Positions 33,654-44,121 of a DNA stretch of 64,000 nucleotides are shown one piece after another; within the stretch, counting starts at the first letter, position 1; each line of letters opens with the position of its first letter. Position numbers and translations under genes: made by a program. Source of the stretch: Bacillus sp. MM2020_1 (GTDB taxonomy: Bacteria > Bacillota > Bacilli > Bacillales > Cytobacillaceae); contig JAANMP010000005.1 of assembly GCA_011250595.1 (NCBI GenBank), positions 98,418 through 162,417 of the forward strand. Reading direction: 5' to 3'. Under the pieces are notes generated by a model. It was not told where the DNA came from. It saw only the letters and a list, made by a program, of their open reading frames with translations, and did not search any database.

Positions 33654-34667
33654 ATGGAACTAAGCGAATTATGGTTTTTACTCATCGCAATCCTTTTTAT
33701 TGGTTTCTTTTTCCTTGAAGGCTTTGATTTTGGAGTAGGTATGTCAACAAGATTGCTTGCCCGTAACCAAATAGAACGGACCGTAATGGTCAATACGATT
33801 GGTCCGTTCTGGGATGCCAACGAAGTATGGCTACTAACGGGCGGCGGTGCTATCTTTGCGGCTTTTCCAAATTGGTATGCCACCATGTTCAGCGGATATT
33901 ACTTGCCGTTATTAGCTGTTTTGCTATGCTTAATTGGGCGGGGAGTTTCATTTGAATTCCGCCGAAAAGTCGATAATCCACGTTGGACGAATACTTGGGA
34001 TTGGGTTATTTTCTTTGGCAGTTTATTACCTCCTTTCCTGCTTGGGGTTCTTTTTACAAGTATGCTAAGGGGAATGCCGATTCAAGCTGATATGAATATG
34101 AATGCTGGTTTTACAGATTTTATTAATATCTACTCACTTTGGGGCGGTTTAACCGTCACATTGTTATGCTTCTTACATGGCCTTAATTTTCTTGCTTTAA
34201 AAACAGTGGGTGACATTAGACAACGTGCGGCTGCATTGGCAAAAAAAGTAGTCTTAGCGGTACTAGGTGCTTTGGTGATTTTTGTGGTCCTATCTTGGGG
34301 AATGACAGACATATTTAAAGTTCGTCCGGTAATGGAGTCAGTACTTGTTGTTTTAATTGTTCTCGCTTATGTATTGTCCTATTTCTTTATTAACAAAAAG
34401 CGCGAAGGCTTAGCTTTTACCATGTCAGGACTTGGTTTGGCTTTTACGGTTTCAGCCATTTTCGCTGGGTTGTTCCCAAGAGTGATGATCAGTTCTATCA
34501 ATAAAGCATTTGATTTAACCGTTTATAATGCATCTAGCGGTCCATACTCTTTAAAAATTATGACGATTGTCGCGTTAACTATTCTACCGTTTGTATTGGG
34601 TTATACTATTTGGAGTTACTATATTTTCCGGAAACGGGTAACGGATAAGGAGCAATTAACCTACTAA
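33654..34667 (+). CDS. cydB: Cytochrome bd quinol oxidase subunit II
   Basis: About 337 residues, eight hydrophobic helices. The N-terminal FFFLEGFDFGVGM and NTIGPFWDANEVWLLTGGG segments are hallmark CydB motifs. It binds no heme itself but stabilises subunit I. The start is ATG 33654, one base after the cydA stop, with AAGGTAGGTG inside cydA. Its TAA overlaps the ATG of cydD by one base. Confidence 0.95.
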   Translation: MELSELWFLLIAILFIGFFFLEGFDFGVGMSTRLLARNQIERTVMVNTIGPFWDANEVWLLTGGGAIFAAFPNWYATMFSGYYLPLLAVLLCLIGRGVSFEFRRKVDNPRWTNTWDWVIFFGSLLPPFLLGVLFTSMLRGMPIQADMNMNAGFTDFINIYSLWGGLTVTLLCFLHGLNFLALKTVGDIRQRAAALAKKVVLAVLGALVIFVVLSWGMTDIFKVRPVMESVLVVLIVLAYVLSYFFINKKREGLAFTMSGLGLAFTVSAIFAGLFPRVMISSINKAFDLTVYNASSGPYSLKIMTIVALTILPFVLGYTIWSYYIFRKRVTDKEQLTY

Positions 34668-36382
34668 TGGAAAAAGTTTTGTTCTCTTACAAGGGAGTCA
34701 AACCACTTCTCGTAAAACTAGCCATTTTAACTGCTTTACAAGGAGTTATGATCATTACCCAGGCCTACTATTTGGCAGATGCAATCTCCTCGCTTTTTGC
34801 GGGGGATTTGTTTCATACAGTCAAAAAAAAGTTGGTGATTTTTTTATTAGCGCTCATCATTCGCAGAATTGTAACGGTTTGGAAGAAAAAGCTAAGTTTC
34901 CATTTTTCGGCGCGAACAAGTGCTCAGTTTCGCGGGGAGCTGTTGAAAAAACTTTTTCAACTGGGTCCCCGTTTTGTTAGAGAAGAGGGATCAGGACAGA
35001 CGGTTACGCTCGTGATGGAAGGCGTGCTGAGATTTCGACGGTACCTTGAAATCATTTTTATAAAAATGGTCGATATGGCGATCATCCCTGCAGCTGTTTG
35101 TTTGTTTATCTTTACAGAAAATATCCGGTCCGCTGTTATTTTAGTTATAGCCCTTCCAATTCTGATTGTCTTTATGATTCTGCTCGGCCTTGCAGCAAAA
35201 GGAAAAGCTGATCATCAGTATGAATCCTATCAATTACTTTCGAACCATTTTGTCGACTCATTAAGGGGAATAGAAACTCTTAAATACTTAGGGTTAAGCA
35301 AGCAGCACATCGACAAAATCGCCTTAGTCAGCGAAAAATATCGTCGTGCTACGATGGGGACATTAAGGATTGCTTTTTTATCATCATTTGCCCTTGATTT
35401 TATTACGATGCTTTCGATCGCAACAGTTGCTGTTTTTCTTGGGATGGGATTAATAAATGGAGCAATGGAATTACACCCAGCTTTGACCATACTGATTTTG
35501 GCACCGGAATATTTTTTACCGATCAGAGAATTAGGTGCAGATTACCATGCAACCCTTGATGGAAAAAACACAGGTAAAAACATTGAGGACATCCTTGCTC
35601 ATGAATCACAGCCGCGAACAAAAGAGGCTATTCCAGTCTGGAATTCCAGCGATCTCTTTGCTGTTAAAGGCATAAATATCCAATATGACGTCAATAACCA
35701 AGCTGGCTTACAGGATATTAATCTATCAGTTTTCGGTGCAAAAAAAATTGGTATTATCGGGGCAAGTGGTGCAGGAAAATCAACTCTGATCGATATTTTA
35801 AGTGGATTTTTAGCACCTTCTTCAGGAGAGTTTCAAATTAGTAACATAACGGTTACCTCATTATCCCATTCCGGCTGGCAGAACCAAGTAACCTATATTC
35901 CACAGCATCCATATATTTTTAACGATACAATCCTTAATAATATTCGCTTTTATGGACCTGAAGCAACCGAGGAAGAAGTCCTGGTTGCAGCCAAGCAGGC
36001 GGGTTTACTTGAAGTGATTCAAGCGCTGCCGCAAGGAGTAGGGACGATAATAGGTGACGGAGGCAGGGCCTTAAGCGGAGGCCAAGAACAGCGGATTGCA
36101 CTTGCTCGTGCTTTTTTAGTTAAACGATCTGTCTTAATGTTAGATGAGCCAACTGCCCATTTGGATATCGAAACAGAAGCTGAATTGAAGCGGACCATGC
36201 TGCGATTATTTGATGGAAAACTTGTCTTCTTTGCAACCCATCGCTTACATTGGATGCTGGAAATGGATGAAATTCTTGTGATTGACCAAGGTAGGATTGT
36301 CGAATCAGGTACACACGAACAATTAATGAAACAAAAGTCAGCCTATTATCATCTTGTAAACGTTCAGAAAGGGGGAATCTAA
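34667..36382 (+). CDS. cydD: Thiol reductant ABC exporter subunit CydD
   Basis: 571 residues: six-helix membrane domain (1-320) fused to an ABC ATPase. Walker A is GASGAGKST (about 365), the signature is LSGGQEQRIALARAF and Walker B is VLMLDEPTA. With CydC it exports cysteine and glutathione-type thiols needed for cytochrome bd assembly. It overlaps cydB by one base (TAATG), so translation is coupled. Confidence 0.93.
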   Translation: MEKVLFSYKGVKPLLVKLAILTALQGVMIITQAYYLADAISSLFAGDLFHTVKKKLVIFLLALIIRRIVTVWKKKLSFHFSARTSAQFRGELLKKLFQLGPRFVREEGSGQTVTLVMEGVLRFRRYLEIIFIKMVDMAIIPAAVCLFIFTENIRSAVILVIALPILIVFMILLGLAAKGKADHQYESYQLLSNHFVDSLRGIETLKYLGLSKQHIDKIALVSEKYRRATMGTLRIAFLSSFALDFITMLSIATVAVFLGMGLINGAMELHPALTILILAPEYFLPIRELGADYHATLDGKNTGKNIEDILAHESQPRTKEAIPVWNSSDLFAVKGINIQYDVNNQAGLQDINLSVFGAKKIGIIGASGAGKSTLIDILSGFLAPSSGEFQISNITVTSLSHSGWQNQVTYIPQHPYIFNDTILNNIRFYGPEATEEEVLVAAKQAGLLEVIQALPQGVGTIIGDGGRALSGGQEQRIALARAFLVKRSVLMLDEPTAHLDIETEAELKRTMLRLFDGKLVFFATHRLHWMLEMDEILVIDQGRIVESGTHEQLMKQKSAYYHLVNVQKGGI

Positions 36383-38116
36383 GTGGGGAAGGAGAAATGG
36401 ATTTATCCATATTTACGACGCTATCGTTGGCAGTTTATACTTGCCGGCTTTCTTGGCACCATGACGATTCTCTTTGGGGCGGGCTTAATGTTTACCTCAG
36501 GTTATTTAATATCTAAAGCAGCGACCCAGCCGGAATCGATCTTAATGGTCTATGTGCCAATTGTTGGGGTTCGCACCTTTGGGATTGGCCGTGCAGTATT
36601 AAGTTATGTCGAAAGGCTGACAGGACACTCTATCATATTGAAAGTTCTTTCAGAAATGCGTGTAAGATTATATAAAATAATCGAACCTCAAGCTTTTTTC
36701 CTCCGTTCCCGGTTTCGAACGGGAGACGTTCTCGGTGTCCTAGCAGATGATATCGAGCATTTACAGGATTTTTACTTAAAAACCCTGTTTCCCTCCCTTG
36801 TTTCTATTATCATTTACGCGCTGATTATTATTTGTGCCGGTATGTTTTCTCTTCCATTCGCCCTGACTCTCGCAGGTCTGATGGGATTGATTCTGTTTAT
36901 TGGCCCTCTTTTTTCATTCCTATACACGAGAGCACTAAATGAGAAATTGAAGATAGGAAGACATCAGCTTTATTACCAATTCACGGATGCAGTCTTTGGA
37001 ATTAGCGATTGGATTTTTAGTGGGAATCATTCCAGTTTCATCCGTCGGAATGAAAAACAAGAACAGCAATTGATTTTGATGGAAGCACGAAAGCTTTCTT
37101 TTGTGAATTGGAGAGATGTTGCTAATCAAATCGTACTTGGTACGATTGTTGTCGTGACAATTGCTTGGGCGAATGGACTAACAATGAGCGGGGAAATCCC
37201 GTCAACCCTAATCGCTGCATTTGGTCTTGTATTGTTGTCCTTAGTGGAATCGTTCTTGCCCATCGCAGGTGCCGTCAGTGAAACGCAGACATATCAGGAT
37301 TCAATAAAACGTCTTGATAGCATCGAAAGTGATAGACCGCTAGGTATGAGTTCTGCTGTGGTTATCCCGGATACCCTGTCTACAGTACAGGTTACGCTAG
37401 AAATCAACAAGTTATCATTTGAATTTCATCCTAACGAGTCGCTTTTAAAAGATGTTACCCTTAATGTAGAACAAGGTGAAAAAATTGCGATTATTGGGCG
37501 AAGTGGTTCAGGTAAATCGACCCTTTTAAATTTGATTCAGGGTGCACTTGCACCAACAAGTGGTGTAGTCCAGATAAATGGCTTAAATGCAAAGAACCTT
37601 GAACCAGTTATTCCAACCCTCATGTCAGTACTGAATCAAAAGGCTTATCTGTTTAATACTTCAGTTCTAAATAATATCCGCTTAGGCCGTCCGGAGGCGA
37701 GTGATGAGGAGGTTTATCGAGTCGCTCGAATGGTCCAATTAGATGGCTTAATAGAAAAATTACCTGAAGGTTATCAAACAAATATGCAGGAAACCGGACA
37801 GCGGTTCTCAGGAGGGGAACGGCAGAGAATTGCTCTGGCTAGAATACTCCTTCAAAATACTCCAGTTGTTATCCTTGATGAACCAACAGTTGGCCTAGAT
37901 CCGATAACAGAAATAGCCCTGTTGAATACAATATTTACAACCTTAGAGGATAAAACAATAATTTGGGTGACACACCATTTGATGGGTGTTGAGAATATGG
38001 GTCGCATCATTTTTCTGGATCGAGGAAAAATTGCCATGGAAGGAAGTCATCAACAATTATTGGAAAGTGAAGAAAGATACAGGCGATTATATCGTCTCGA
38101 TTGTCCATTGTTATAA
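36383..38116 (+). CDS. cydC: Thiol reductant ABC exporter subunit CydC
   Basis: 577 residues, partner half-transporter of CydD with the same build: membrane domain then ATPase. Walker A is GRSGSGKST (about 372), the signature FSGGERQRIALARIL and Walker B VVILDEPTVG. Start GTG 36383 is immediately next to the cydD stop, with AAAGGGGG in the cydD end. No clear terminator follows before topB. Confidence 0.93.
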   Translation: MGKEKWIYPYLRRYRWQFILAGFLGTMTILFGAGLMFTSGYLISKAATQPESILMVYVPIVGVRTFGIGRAVLSYVERLTGHSIILKVLSEMRVRLYKIIEPQAFFLRSRFRTGDVLGVLADDIEHLQDFYLKTLFPSLVSIIIYALIIICAGMFSLPFALTLAGLMGLILFIGPLFSFLYTRALNEKLKIGRHQLYYQFTDAVFGISDWIFSGNHSSFIRRNEKQEQQLILMEARKLSFVNWRDVANQIVLGTIVVVTIAWANGLTMSGEIPSTLIAAFGLVLLSLVESFLPIAGAVSETQTYQDSIKRLDSIESDRPLGMSSAVVIPDTLSTVQVTLEINKLSFEFHPNESLLKDVTLNVEQGEKIAIIGRSGSGKSTLLNLIQGALAPTSGVVQINGLNAKNLEPVIPTLMSVLNQKAYLFNTSVLNNIRLGRPEASDEEVYRVARMVQLDGLIEKLPEGYQTNMQETGQRFSGGERQRIALARILLQNTPVVILDEPTVGLDPITEIALLNTIFTTLEDKTIIWVTHHLMGVENMGRIIFLDRGKIAMEGSHQQLLESEERYRRLYRLDCPLL

Positions 38117-38222
38117 TATGTTCAGGGAATAACTGGATATTGATATTTATTTGTCTTTACGAACACTGGACTTAATGGGTAAAATGGATTTCGGGATGCT
38201 TTGTAAAAAGGGAGCAATCATA

Positions 38223-40391
38223 ATGAAATTAATTATTGCCGAAAAGCCGGATCAAGGATCAACCTTAGCATCAATCTTTAAACATAAAAAACAAAATGGT
38301 TTTATTGAAATTTTTCCAAATGATGTTTTTCCTCAGGGAGCCTATGTGACCTGGGCAATTGGTCATGTCTGCCAACTAGTCTCGCCCGAAAAATACCAGC
38401 AGGGCTGGAAAAAATGGTCGTTAGATAATTTACCAATTATCCCTGAACAGTTTGAATACGAGGTAACGAAAGATAAGGCAAAACAATTTGCTGTCATAAA
38501 AAAGTTAGTTTCTGATCCTAATGTGAGTGAAATTATTCATGCAGGTGATGCGGGACGCGAAGGTGAGCTGATTATCCGCAATATTCTCAGGCTAACAAAA
38601 TGTCACAAACCAATGAAAAGACTCTGGATTTCATCGTTAACAGCAAACAGCATTCGAGAGGGTTTTAAGAAGCTGTTAGATGAGCAGGAAACGAGGAGCT
38701 TATTTTTTGAGGCATATACAAGGGCCTGTGCTGACTGGGTAGTTGGTATGAATGCTTCACGTTTGTATAGCTTACTTTTACAAAAACAAGGATTTTCCGA
38801 TGTATTTTCAGTTGGCAGAGTACAAACTCCAACCTTAGCTCTTATTGTGAAAAGAGAACTAGAAATAGAGAACTTTAAATCTGAGCCCTTTTGGGAGGTT
38901 CTCGCACATTTTTTAATGAATGGAAAAAAATATACCGGGAAATGGCAGAATAATGGAGAAACACGAGTAAATAAAAAGGAGCTAGCTGAAAAGGTTGCGG
39001 CTTTTTGCAAGGATAAACCTGCAGAAGTTAGTGAGGTTCTTTCAGAAAGAAAAGAGTTCTATCCCCCACTTTTATATAATTTGTCTGCCCTCCAAGCGGA
39101 GGCAAATAAACGCTTTAAATTCTCTCCGAAGAAAACTCTGGATGTTATGCAAAAGCTCTATCAAAAGGGAAATGTCTCGTACCCTCGTTCTGATTCACGG
39201 TACGTAACAAAAGAAGAAGCGAATACATTCCCGGAAATCTTAAACAAATTAAGCCATATTAAGGATTACGAAAGCTTTTTTCCGTTACCTTTGGCTTCGA
39301 TTTCAGAAAATAAACGCTACGTGAATGAAAAAAAGGTCACGGACCACTATGCGATTATTCCGACGGAACAAATCCCAAATGTAGAGCGACTCAGCCCTGA
39401 TGAGAAAATAATCTACGATTTAGTCGTAACAAGTTTGATTGCCGCACACTACAATAAGGCCATTGCTGAATATACAACTGTGACCACTATGGTCGATGGA
39501 AGGGCAGCGTTTATCTCGAAAGGGAAGGTACAAATTGAAGAAGGCTGGCGAAAAGTACTGAATCCAAAAGACAATGATGATGAGCCAGCCCTGCCGAAGT
39601 TATCAGAAGGTGAGCAGGGCCGAACAGATAAAGTGGAAGTCAAAGAAAGCAAAACTCAACCGCCAAAACGCTATACCGAAGGACAATTGATTACGTTAAT
39701 GAAAACGGCCGGTAAGCATATAGATGATAAGGAACTGGAAAAAATTCTGACAAAGACCGAGGGCCTTGGAACTGAAGCTACCAGAGCAGGCATCATCACA
39801 ATGCTAAAGGACCGCCTATACATTGAGGTTAATAAGAATTTAGTTTATGCTACAGCCAAAGCCAAAATCCTGATTGAGGCCATCGGCAAAGAAATTTTAG
39901 CTTCACCGGAAATGACTGCAAAATGGGAGCAGAAACTAAAGGAAATATCAGACGGGTCCGCTGCACCCAAGCAGTTTATGGAGCAAACAAAGAAAATGGT
40001 TATTCACTTAATTTCTTCAAGTATGGGTCAAGCTACTACCTGGACTTTCTCAGAGGATATTCGCGAAAATTTTGCGCCTGGGAAGCAAAAGGGAAGGAAG
40101 CAGACCGTTACAAAGCTTGGTCCTTGTAAAAAATGTGATGGGTCAGTAGTAGATAAGGGGAGTTTTTACGGTTGTTCAAATTACCAAAAAAATCATTGCA
40201 ATTTCACTATTTCAAAGAAAATATTAGGTAAAAACATTACCCAAAAGAACATTAAGCTACTTTTATCAGAAGGAAAAACAGAGCTGATTGAAGGATTCGT
40301 TAATAAAGAAAAAACCTTTAATGCACGGCTTTTTTTAGACGAAGCTGAAAAAAGGGTCAAATTTTTATGGGAAGAAAAAGCCTCAAAATAA
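38223..40391 (+). CDS. topB: DNA topoisomerase III
   Basis: About 722 residues, type IA topoisomerase of the TopB class. The toprim domain starts MKLIIAEKPDQGST, with the acidic triad region GDAGREGELI (about 105). The active-site Tyr is in VSYPRSDSRYVTK (about 320). The C-terminus has one Cys4 zinc element (CKKCDG...CSNY...C). It relaxes and decatenates single-stranded regions of DNA. The ATG at 38223 follows GGGAGCAATC; the longer frame from 38151 is rejected because the conserved N-terminus starts here. Confidence 0.95.
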   Translation: MKLIIAEKPDQGSTLASIFKHKKQNGFIEIFPNDVFPQGAYVTWAIGHVCQLVSPEKYQQGWKKWSLDNLPIIPEQFEYEVTKDKAKQFAVIKKLVSDPNVSEIIHAGDAGREGELIIRNILRLTKCHKPMKRLWISSLTANSIREGFKKLLDEQETRSLFFEAYTRACADWVVGMNASRLYSLLLQKQGFSDVFSVGRVQTPTLALIVKRELEIENFKSEPFWEVLAHFLMNGKKYTGKWQNNGETRVNKKELAEKVAAFCKDKPAEVSEVLSERKEFYPPLLYNLSALQAEANKRFKFSPKKTLDVMQKLYQKGNVSYPRSDSRYVTKEEANTFPEILNKLSHIKDYESFFPLPLASISENKRYVNEKKVTDHYAIIPTEQIPNVERLSPDEKIIYDLVVTSLIAAHYNKAIAEYTTVTTMVDGRAAFISKGKVQIEEGWRKVLNPKDNDDEPALPKLSEGEQGRTDKVEVKESKTQPPKRYTEGQLITLMKTAGKHIDDKELEKILTKTEGLGTEATRAGIITMLKDRLYIEVNKNLVYATAKAKILIEAIGKEILASPEMTAKWEQKLKEISDGSAAPKQFMEQTKKMVIHLISSSMGQATTWTFSEDIRENFAPGKQKGRKQTVTKLGPCKKCDGSVVDKGSFYGCSNYQKNHCNFTISKKILGKNITQKNIKLLLSEGKTELIEGFVNKEKTFNARLFLDEAEKRVKFLWEEKASK

Positions 40392-40421
40392 AATTGTAAT
40401 ATAGAAGTGATAAAGTGCCTT

Positions 40422-40447
40422 GTTTACTATTTTTTTATATAGTAAAC
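40422..40447. promoter_or_regulatory. Inverted repeat between topB and mntR
   Basis: GTTTACTAT and ATAGTAAAC form a perfect 9-bp repeat around an 8-base T-rich spacer, 34 bp before the mntR start. It could be an operator of MntR itself or a weak terminator of topB. Confidence 0.4.
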
Positions 40448-40480
40448 TTTTAGGTGAGTAATTTTTTTGGAGGGTATGGG

Positions 40481-40900
40481 ATGCCAACACCAAGTATGGA
40501 AGATTATATTGAACAAATATATATTTTGATTGAAGAAAAAGGATACGCGCGGGTCTCAGATATTGCCGAAGCGCTGTCTGTACATCCCTCCTCAGTAACG
40601 AAAATGGTGCAAAAGCTTGATAAAGATGAATATTTAGTTTACGAAAAATATAGAGGGCTCGTGTTAACAGCTAAGGGTAAAAAGATTGGCAAGCGACTGG
40701 TCTTCAGACATGATTTACTTGAACAATTCCTAAAAATCATCGGAGTTAAAAATGAAAATATTTATAACGATGTCGAAGGGATTGAACACCATTTAAGTTG
40801 GGATTCAATTGATCGAATTGGTGACCTGGTTCAGTTTTTTGAAGAAGATCAAAAACGGATTGAGGCTCTAACCGAAATTCAAAAACAGAATGAAAATTAA
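40481..40900 (+). CDS. mntR: Manganese-responsive transcriptional regulator MntR
   Basis: 139 residues, DtxR/MntR family. An N-terminal winged helix ([19 protein letters not shown]) precedes the dimer and metal domain. The Mn ligands of B. subtilis MntR are all seen: Asp8 and Glu11 in [12 protein letters not shown], His77 in FRHDLLE, and Glu99, Glu102, His103 in [11 protein letters not shown]. It represses Mn uptake genes when Mn is high. The start is ATG 40481 behind TTGGAGGG; the frame's GTG at 40454 lies before that site. Confidence 0.96.
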   Translation: MPTPSMEDYIEQIYILIEEKGYARVSDIAEALSVHPSSVTKMVQKLDKDEYLVYEKYRGLVLTAKGKKIGKRLVFRHDLLEQFLKIIGVKNENIYNDVEGIEHHLSWDSIDRIGDLVQFFEEDQKRIEALTEIQKQNEN

Positions 40901-40908
40901 CCAAAAGG

Positions 40909-40940
40909 AAGCACCTGGCAGCAATTGCCGGGTGCTTTTA
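40909..40940. terminator. Terminator after mntR
   Basis: The stem AAGCACCtGGCA / TGCCgGGTGCTT with a 5-nt loop is followed by TTTT. It ends mntR and, from the other side, may end the convergent small gene whose stop lies at 40938. Confidence 0.8.
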
Positions 40941-41150
40941 ATATAAATCCGGGTATTGATCAAAAGATTGGTCACTTTCTGGAATTAATGACAATTTTCC
41001 ATGTTCTTCCTCTACAGCCAGTATCCCTTGGATTAGACCATTTTCAGCTTCTTGGATTGCTTTTCGATAAGAGATGATTCTTCCATCAGAAGTGACAAAA
41101 TTGATTATTTCCCCAAAATAATTACGGTGAAGTGCAACAATGGATTCCAT
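40938..41150 (-). CDS. Small conserved protein (70 aa), DUF3892-like
   Basis: 70 residues: MESIVALHRNYFGEIINFVTSDGRIISYRKA is followed by a helix and an acidic tail. The pattern of strand, SDGR turn and AIQEAENGLIQGI resembles the DUF3892 family of small Firmicute proteins, with moderate certainty. AGAGGGGGATAATTATC before ATG 41150 is a strong site. It is convergent with mntR and monocistronic. Function unknown. Confidence 0.65.
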   Translation of the reverse strand: MESIVALHRNYFGEIINFVTSDGRIISYRKAIQEAENGLIQGILAVEEEHGKLSLIPESDQSFDQYPDLY

Positions 41151-41232
41151 GATAATTATCCCCCTCTACAATATAAATTAAAATTATTACCATGCTTTTA
41201 CCTATATTCTTTCTTTTTTTTCAAATAATAAA

Positions 41233-41262
41233 CAAAAAAGCATCGGAATTTACCCGATGCTT
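41233..41262 (-). terminator. Terminator of metA (minus strand)
   Basis: A 9-bp perfect stem (AAGCATCGG / CCGATGCTT) with a 7-nt loop, followed on the minus strand by TTTTTTG. Confidence 0.85.
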
Positions 41263-41266
41263 GGTG

Positions 41267-42175
41267 TTAACCCCAAAAAAAAGGGGTTTCCTGGTAAACA
41301 TAATAATTAAGCCAGTTTGAAAAGAATAAATGTCCATGAGAACGCCATCGATTTATTGGTGGTTGAGTCGGATCATTATTTGGGAAGTAGTTCTCCGGGA
41401 TATGGATTTCAAGACCCTTATTCAAATCCCTTTCGTATTCCTGTGCAAGCGAATCTGATTCATATTCCAAATGTCCGGTAATCATGACATTCTTTCTGTC
41501 TCGTGAGGCAATTAATAGTGCTCCTGCATCCTCAGAAGCAGCAAGCAATGTTAATTTAGGATTCTTTTTAATTGCTTCAATTGATACATCGGTATAGCGA
41601 GAATGAGGAGCATAAAATTGGTCATCAAACCCTCGCAGCAAAGTATCATTTGGTTCGAAAATCCGATGAGCATAAATTCCGGAGCATTTTCGCTGTAATT
41701 CAAATTTACCAATCCCGTAATGATAGTAAAGTGCTGCCTGTGCCCCCCAACAAATATGCAGGGTCGAGGTGACGTTTTCATTGGCCCAGTCCATTATCTC
41801 GGTTAATTCAGACCAATATTTTACTTGATCAAATTCTAATAATTCGACAGGTGCACCAGTTATGATCATCCCATCAAATTTTAGGTTTTTCACTTGAGAA
41901 AAGGTGGTGTAAAACTGTTCAAGATGCTGTTTGCTCGTATGGGTTGATTCATACGAGTTCGTTTTTAAAAAATTAACATTTACTTGTAAAGGTGAGTTTC
42001 CCAGTAATCGTAAAATCTGTGTTTCAGCTTTCTCTTTTTCAGGCATCAAATTCAGAATGAGAATATTTAATGGTCTGATGTCTTGTGCAATGGCACGTTC
42101 ATCGTCCATGATGAAAATATTTTCTGTTTCGAGTATTTCCCTTGCTGGAAGGAGTTTTGGAATGTTTATTGGCAA
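41267..42175 (-). CDS. metA: Homoserine O-acetyltransferase/succinyltransferase MetA
   Basis: 302 residues, the family's usual length. The catalytic Cys is in [14 protein letters not shown] (about 142) and the His in [11 protein letters not shown] (about 235). It acylates homoserine, the first committed step to methionine; in Bacillus MetA proteins the donor is usually acetyl-CoA. The start is TTG 42175 ([11 protein letters not shown]) with AAGGGGATG eight bases before; the longer frame from 42226 is rejected. No SAM riboswitch is evident in the 42176-42416 gap. Confidence 0.93.
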   Translation of the reverse strand: MPINIPKLLPAREILETENIFIMDDERAIAQDIRPLNILILNLMPEKEKAETQILRLLGNSPLQVNVNFLKTNSYESTHTSKQHLEQFYTTFSQVKNLKFDGMIITGAPVELLEFDQVKYWSELTEIMDWANENVTSTLHICWGAQAALYYHYGIGKFELQRKCSGIYAHRIFEPNDTLLRGFDDQFYAPHSRYTDVSIEAIKKNPKLTLLAASEDAGALLIASRDRKNVMITGHLEYESDSLAQEYERDLNKGLEIHIPENYFPNNDPTQPPINRWRSHGHLFFSNWLNYYVYQETPFFWG

Positions 42176-42350
42176 GTGACCATCCCCTTTAATAAGTTTA
42201 ATTAGGCATTTTTCAAAATCCTTCATCCATTAAATATAACTACCTACAGCTGGAAGTCAATGAATATTTAAAATATTTGATAATTATATATTATAAACAA
42301 TATTATAAATTCAGAAAAGTTATTAATTTATTCATAATTAGTTATCGGAA

Positions 42351-42373
42351 TGAAAGCGCTTATTTGCTACAAT
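42351..42373 (+). promoter_or_regulatory. cre-like site overlapping the fhs promoter region
   Basis: TGAAAGCGCTTATT (42351-42364) matches the CcpA cre consensus TGWAARCGYTWWCW except one position. It lies just before a TACAAT -10 (42368-42373). Repression of fhs by good carbon sources is predicted. Confidence 0.45.
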
Positions 42374-42416
42374 GAAACCGTAAGCCAATACTTAATGAGG
42401 AATGCGGGGGATAAAG

Positions 42417-44105
42417 GTGGTATTGAAAACAGCAGTGAAATCAGACATTGAAATTGCACAAGAATCAAAGATGAAACCAATTGTTGAAATCGCCGAAAAA
42501 ATTGGTTTGGAAGAAGATGATTTAGAGCTCTTTGGTAAATATAAAGCGAAACTCTCAAATGAAGCTTTAGCTAAACTCAAAACAAAGGAAAGTGGAAAAA
42601 TTATCCTTGTCACTTCCATTAATCCAACACCTGCAGGCGAAGGTAAATCAACTGTAACTGTTGGACTAGCCGATGCTTTTAACCGGATTGGTAAAAAAAC
42701 AATGATCGCCCTAAGAGAGCCTTCTCTTGGACCAACTATGGGTATAAAGGGTGGGGCAACTGGCGGTGGATACTCGCAAGTCCTGCCAATGGAAGACATC
42801 AATCTACATTTTACCGGAGATCTGCATGCGATAACGACTGCAAATAATGCTCTGGCAGCATTAATCGATAATCATCTCCAACAAGGAAATGAACTAAACA
42901 TAGATCAACGGAGGATTGTCTGGAAACGGGCCGTAGATTTAAATGATCGCGCATTAAGAAAAGTAATTATTGGACTTGGTGGTCCACTTCAAGGGGTTCC
43001 AAGAGAAGACGGATTTGATATTACTGTTGCATCTGAGATTATGGCAGTTTTATGTTTAGCCACAGACCTAAAAGATTTAAAATTACGTTTATCACGGATG
43101 GTCGTCGCTTATAATTATCATAAGGAACCAGTTACCGTGGGTGACTTAGGGGTGGAAGGCGCATTAACGTTATTGTTAAAGGATGCGGTTAAACCAAACC
43201 TAGTGCAAACAATTGAACATACGCCTGCTCTTATCCATGGCGGGCCATTTGCAAATATTGCCCATGGATGTAATAGCGTCATCGCCACCCAAGCTGCAGC
43301 TAAGTTAGCAGATTATGTGATCACTGAAGCCGGCTTTGGAGCGGACTTGGGTGCGGAAAAGTTTTTACATATTAAATCAAGAAGTGCGGGTATTAAACCG
43401 GAAGCAGTTGTTATCGTTGCGACGATTCGTGCGTTGAAAATGCATGGTGGCGTTCCGAAAAGTGAATTAGCTAAAGAGAATATTTCGTCACTAACACTTG
43501 GTTTTGCAAATCTAAAAAAACACATTGAGACGATCGATAGCTTCGGATTACCAGTAGTTATTGCAATTAACAAATTCATCACTGATACTGAACTCGAAGT
43601 AAAAACATTACTCGATATGTGCGAAAAAGAGAACGTTCCGGTATCATTAACCGAAGTCTGGGAAAAAGGCGGAGCGGGCGGTATCGAGCTTGCTGAAACA
43701 CTTTTAGCAGTCATTGACTCACGTGAAAATAATTTTAAATCCTTATACGACCTTTCTGACTCGATTGAACAGAAAGTTAGAACCGTTGTTCAAAAGGTTT
43801 ACGGGGGCAAAGATGTAGAATTTTCTTCGAAAGCTAAAAAACAATTAATTGATTTTGAAAAGTTTGGCTGGTCTCATTTGGCTGTTTGCATGGCGAAATC
43901 CCAGTATTCCTTGTCTGATGATCCGGGAAAGCTTGGTAGACCTTCTGATTTCGTCGTGACGGTTAGGGAGTTTAAACCATCGATTGGGGCTGGATTTATT
44001 GTCGCATTAACTGGTGATGTAATGACCATGCCAGGTCTGCCGAAAAAACCTTCCGCCTTAAATATGGATGTAGATGAAGACGGGAATGCAATAGGGCTTT
44101 TCTAA
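42417..44105 (+). CDS. fhs: Formate-tetrahydrofolate ligase
   Basis: About 562 residues. The ATP loop [14 protein letters not shown] (about 66) and the [23 protein letters not shown] region are the family hallmarks. [14 protein letters not shown] and the end [14 protein letters not shown] are also conserved. It makes 10-formyl-THF from formate, ATP and THF, feeding purine synthesis and fMet-tRNA. GTG 42417 with GCGGGGG six bases upstream is the preferred start; TTG 42423 is possible. B. subtilis lacks this gene, so it is an addition to the shared backbone. Confidence 0.95.
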   Translation: MVLKTAVKSDIEIAQESKMKPIVEIAEKIGLEEDDLELFGKYKAKLSNEALAKLKTKESGKIILVTSINPTPAGEGKSTVTVGLADAFNRIGKKTMIALREPSLGPTMGIKGGATGGGYSQVLPMEDINLHFTGDLHAITTANNALAALIDNHLQQGNELNIDQRRIVWKRAVDLNDRALRKVIIGLGGPLQGVPREDGFDITVASEIMAVLCLATDLKDLKLRLSRMVVAYNYHKEPVTVGDLGVEGALTLLLKDAVKPNLVQTIEHTPALIHGGPFANIAHGCNSVIATQAAAKLADYVITEAGFGADLGAEKFLHIKSRSAGIKPEAVVIVATIRALKMHGGVPKSELAKENISSLTLGFANLKKHIETIDSFGLPVVIAINKFITDTELEVKTLLDMCEKENVPVSLTEVWEKGGAGGIELAETLLAVIDSRENNFKSLYDLSDSIEQKVRTVVQKVYGGKDVEFSSKAKKQLIDFEKFGWSHLAVCMAKSQYSLSDDPGKLGRPSDFVVTVREFKPSIGAGFIVALTGDVMTMPGLPKKPSALNMDVDEDGNAIGLF

Positions 44106-44121
44106 AAAGGGAGTATCGTAC

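Noticed and set aside
42176..42416. SAM (S-box) riboswitch before metA
   Set aside because: Looked for because metA is often riboswitch-controlled in Bacillaceae; no conserved S-box core or antiterminator pair is visible in this AT-rich gap.
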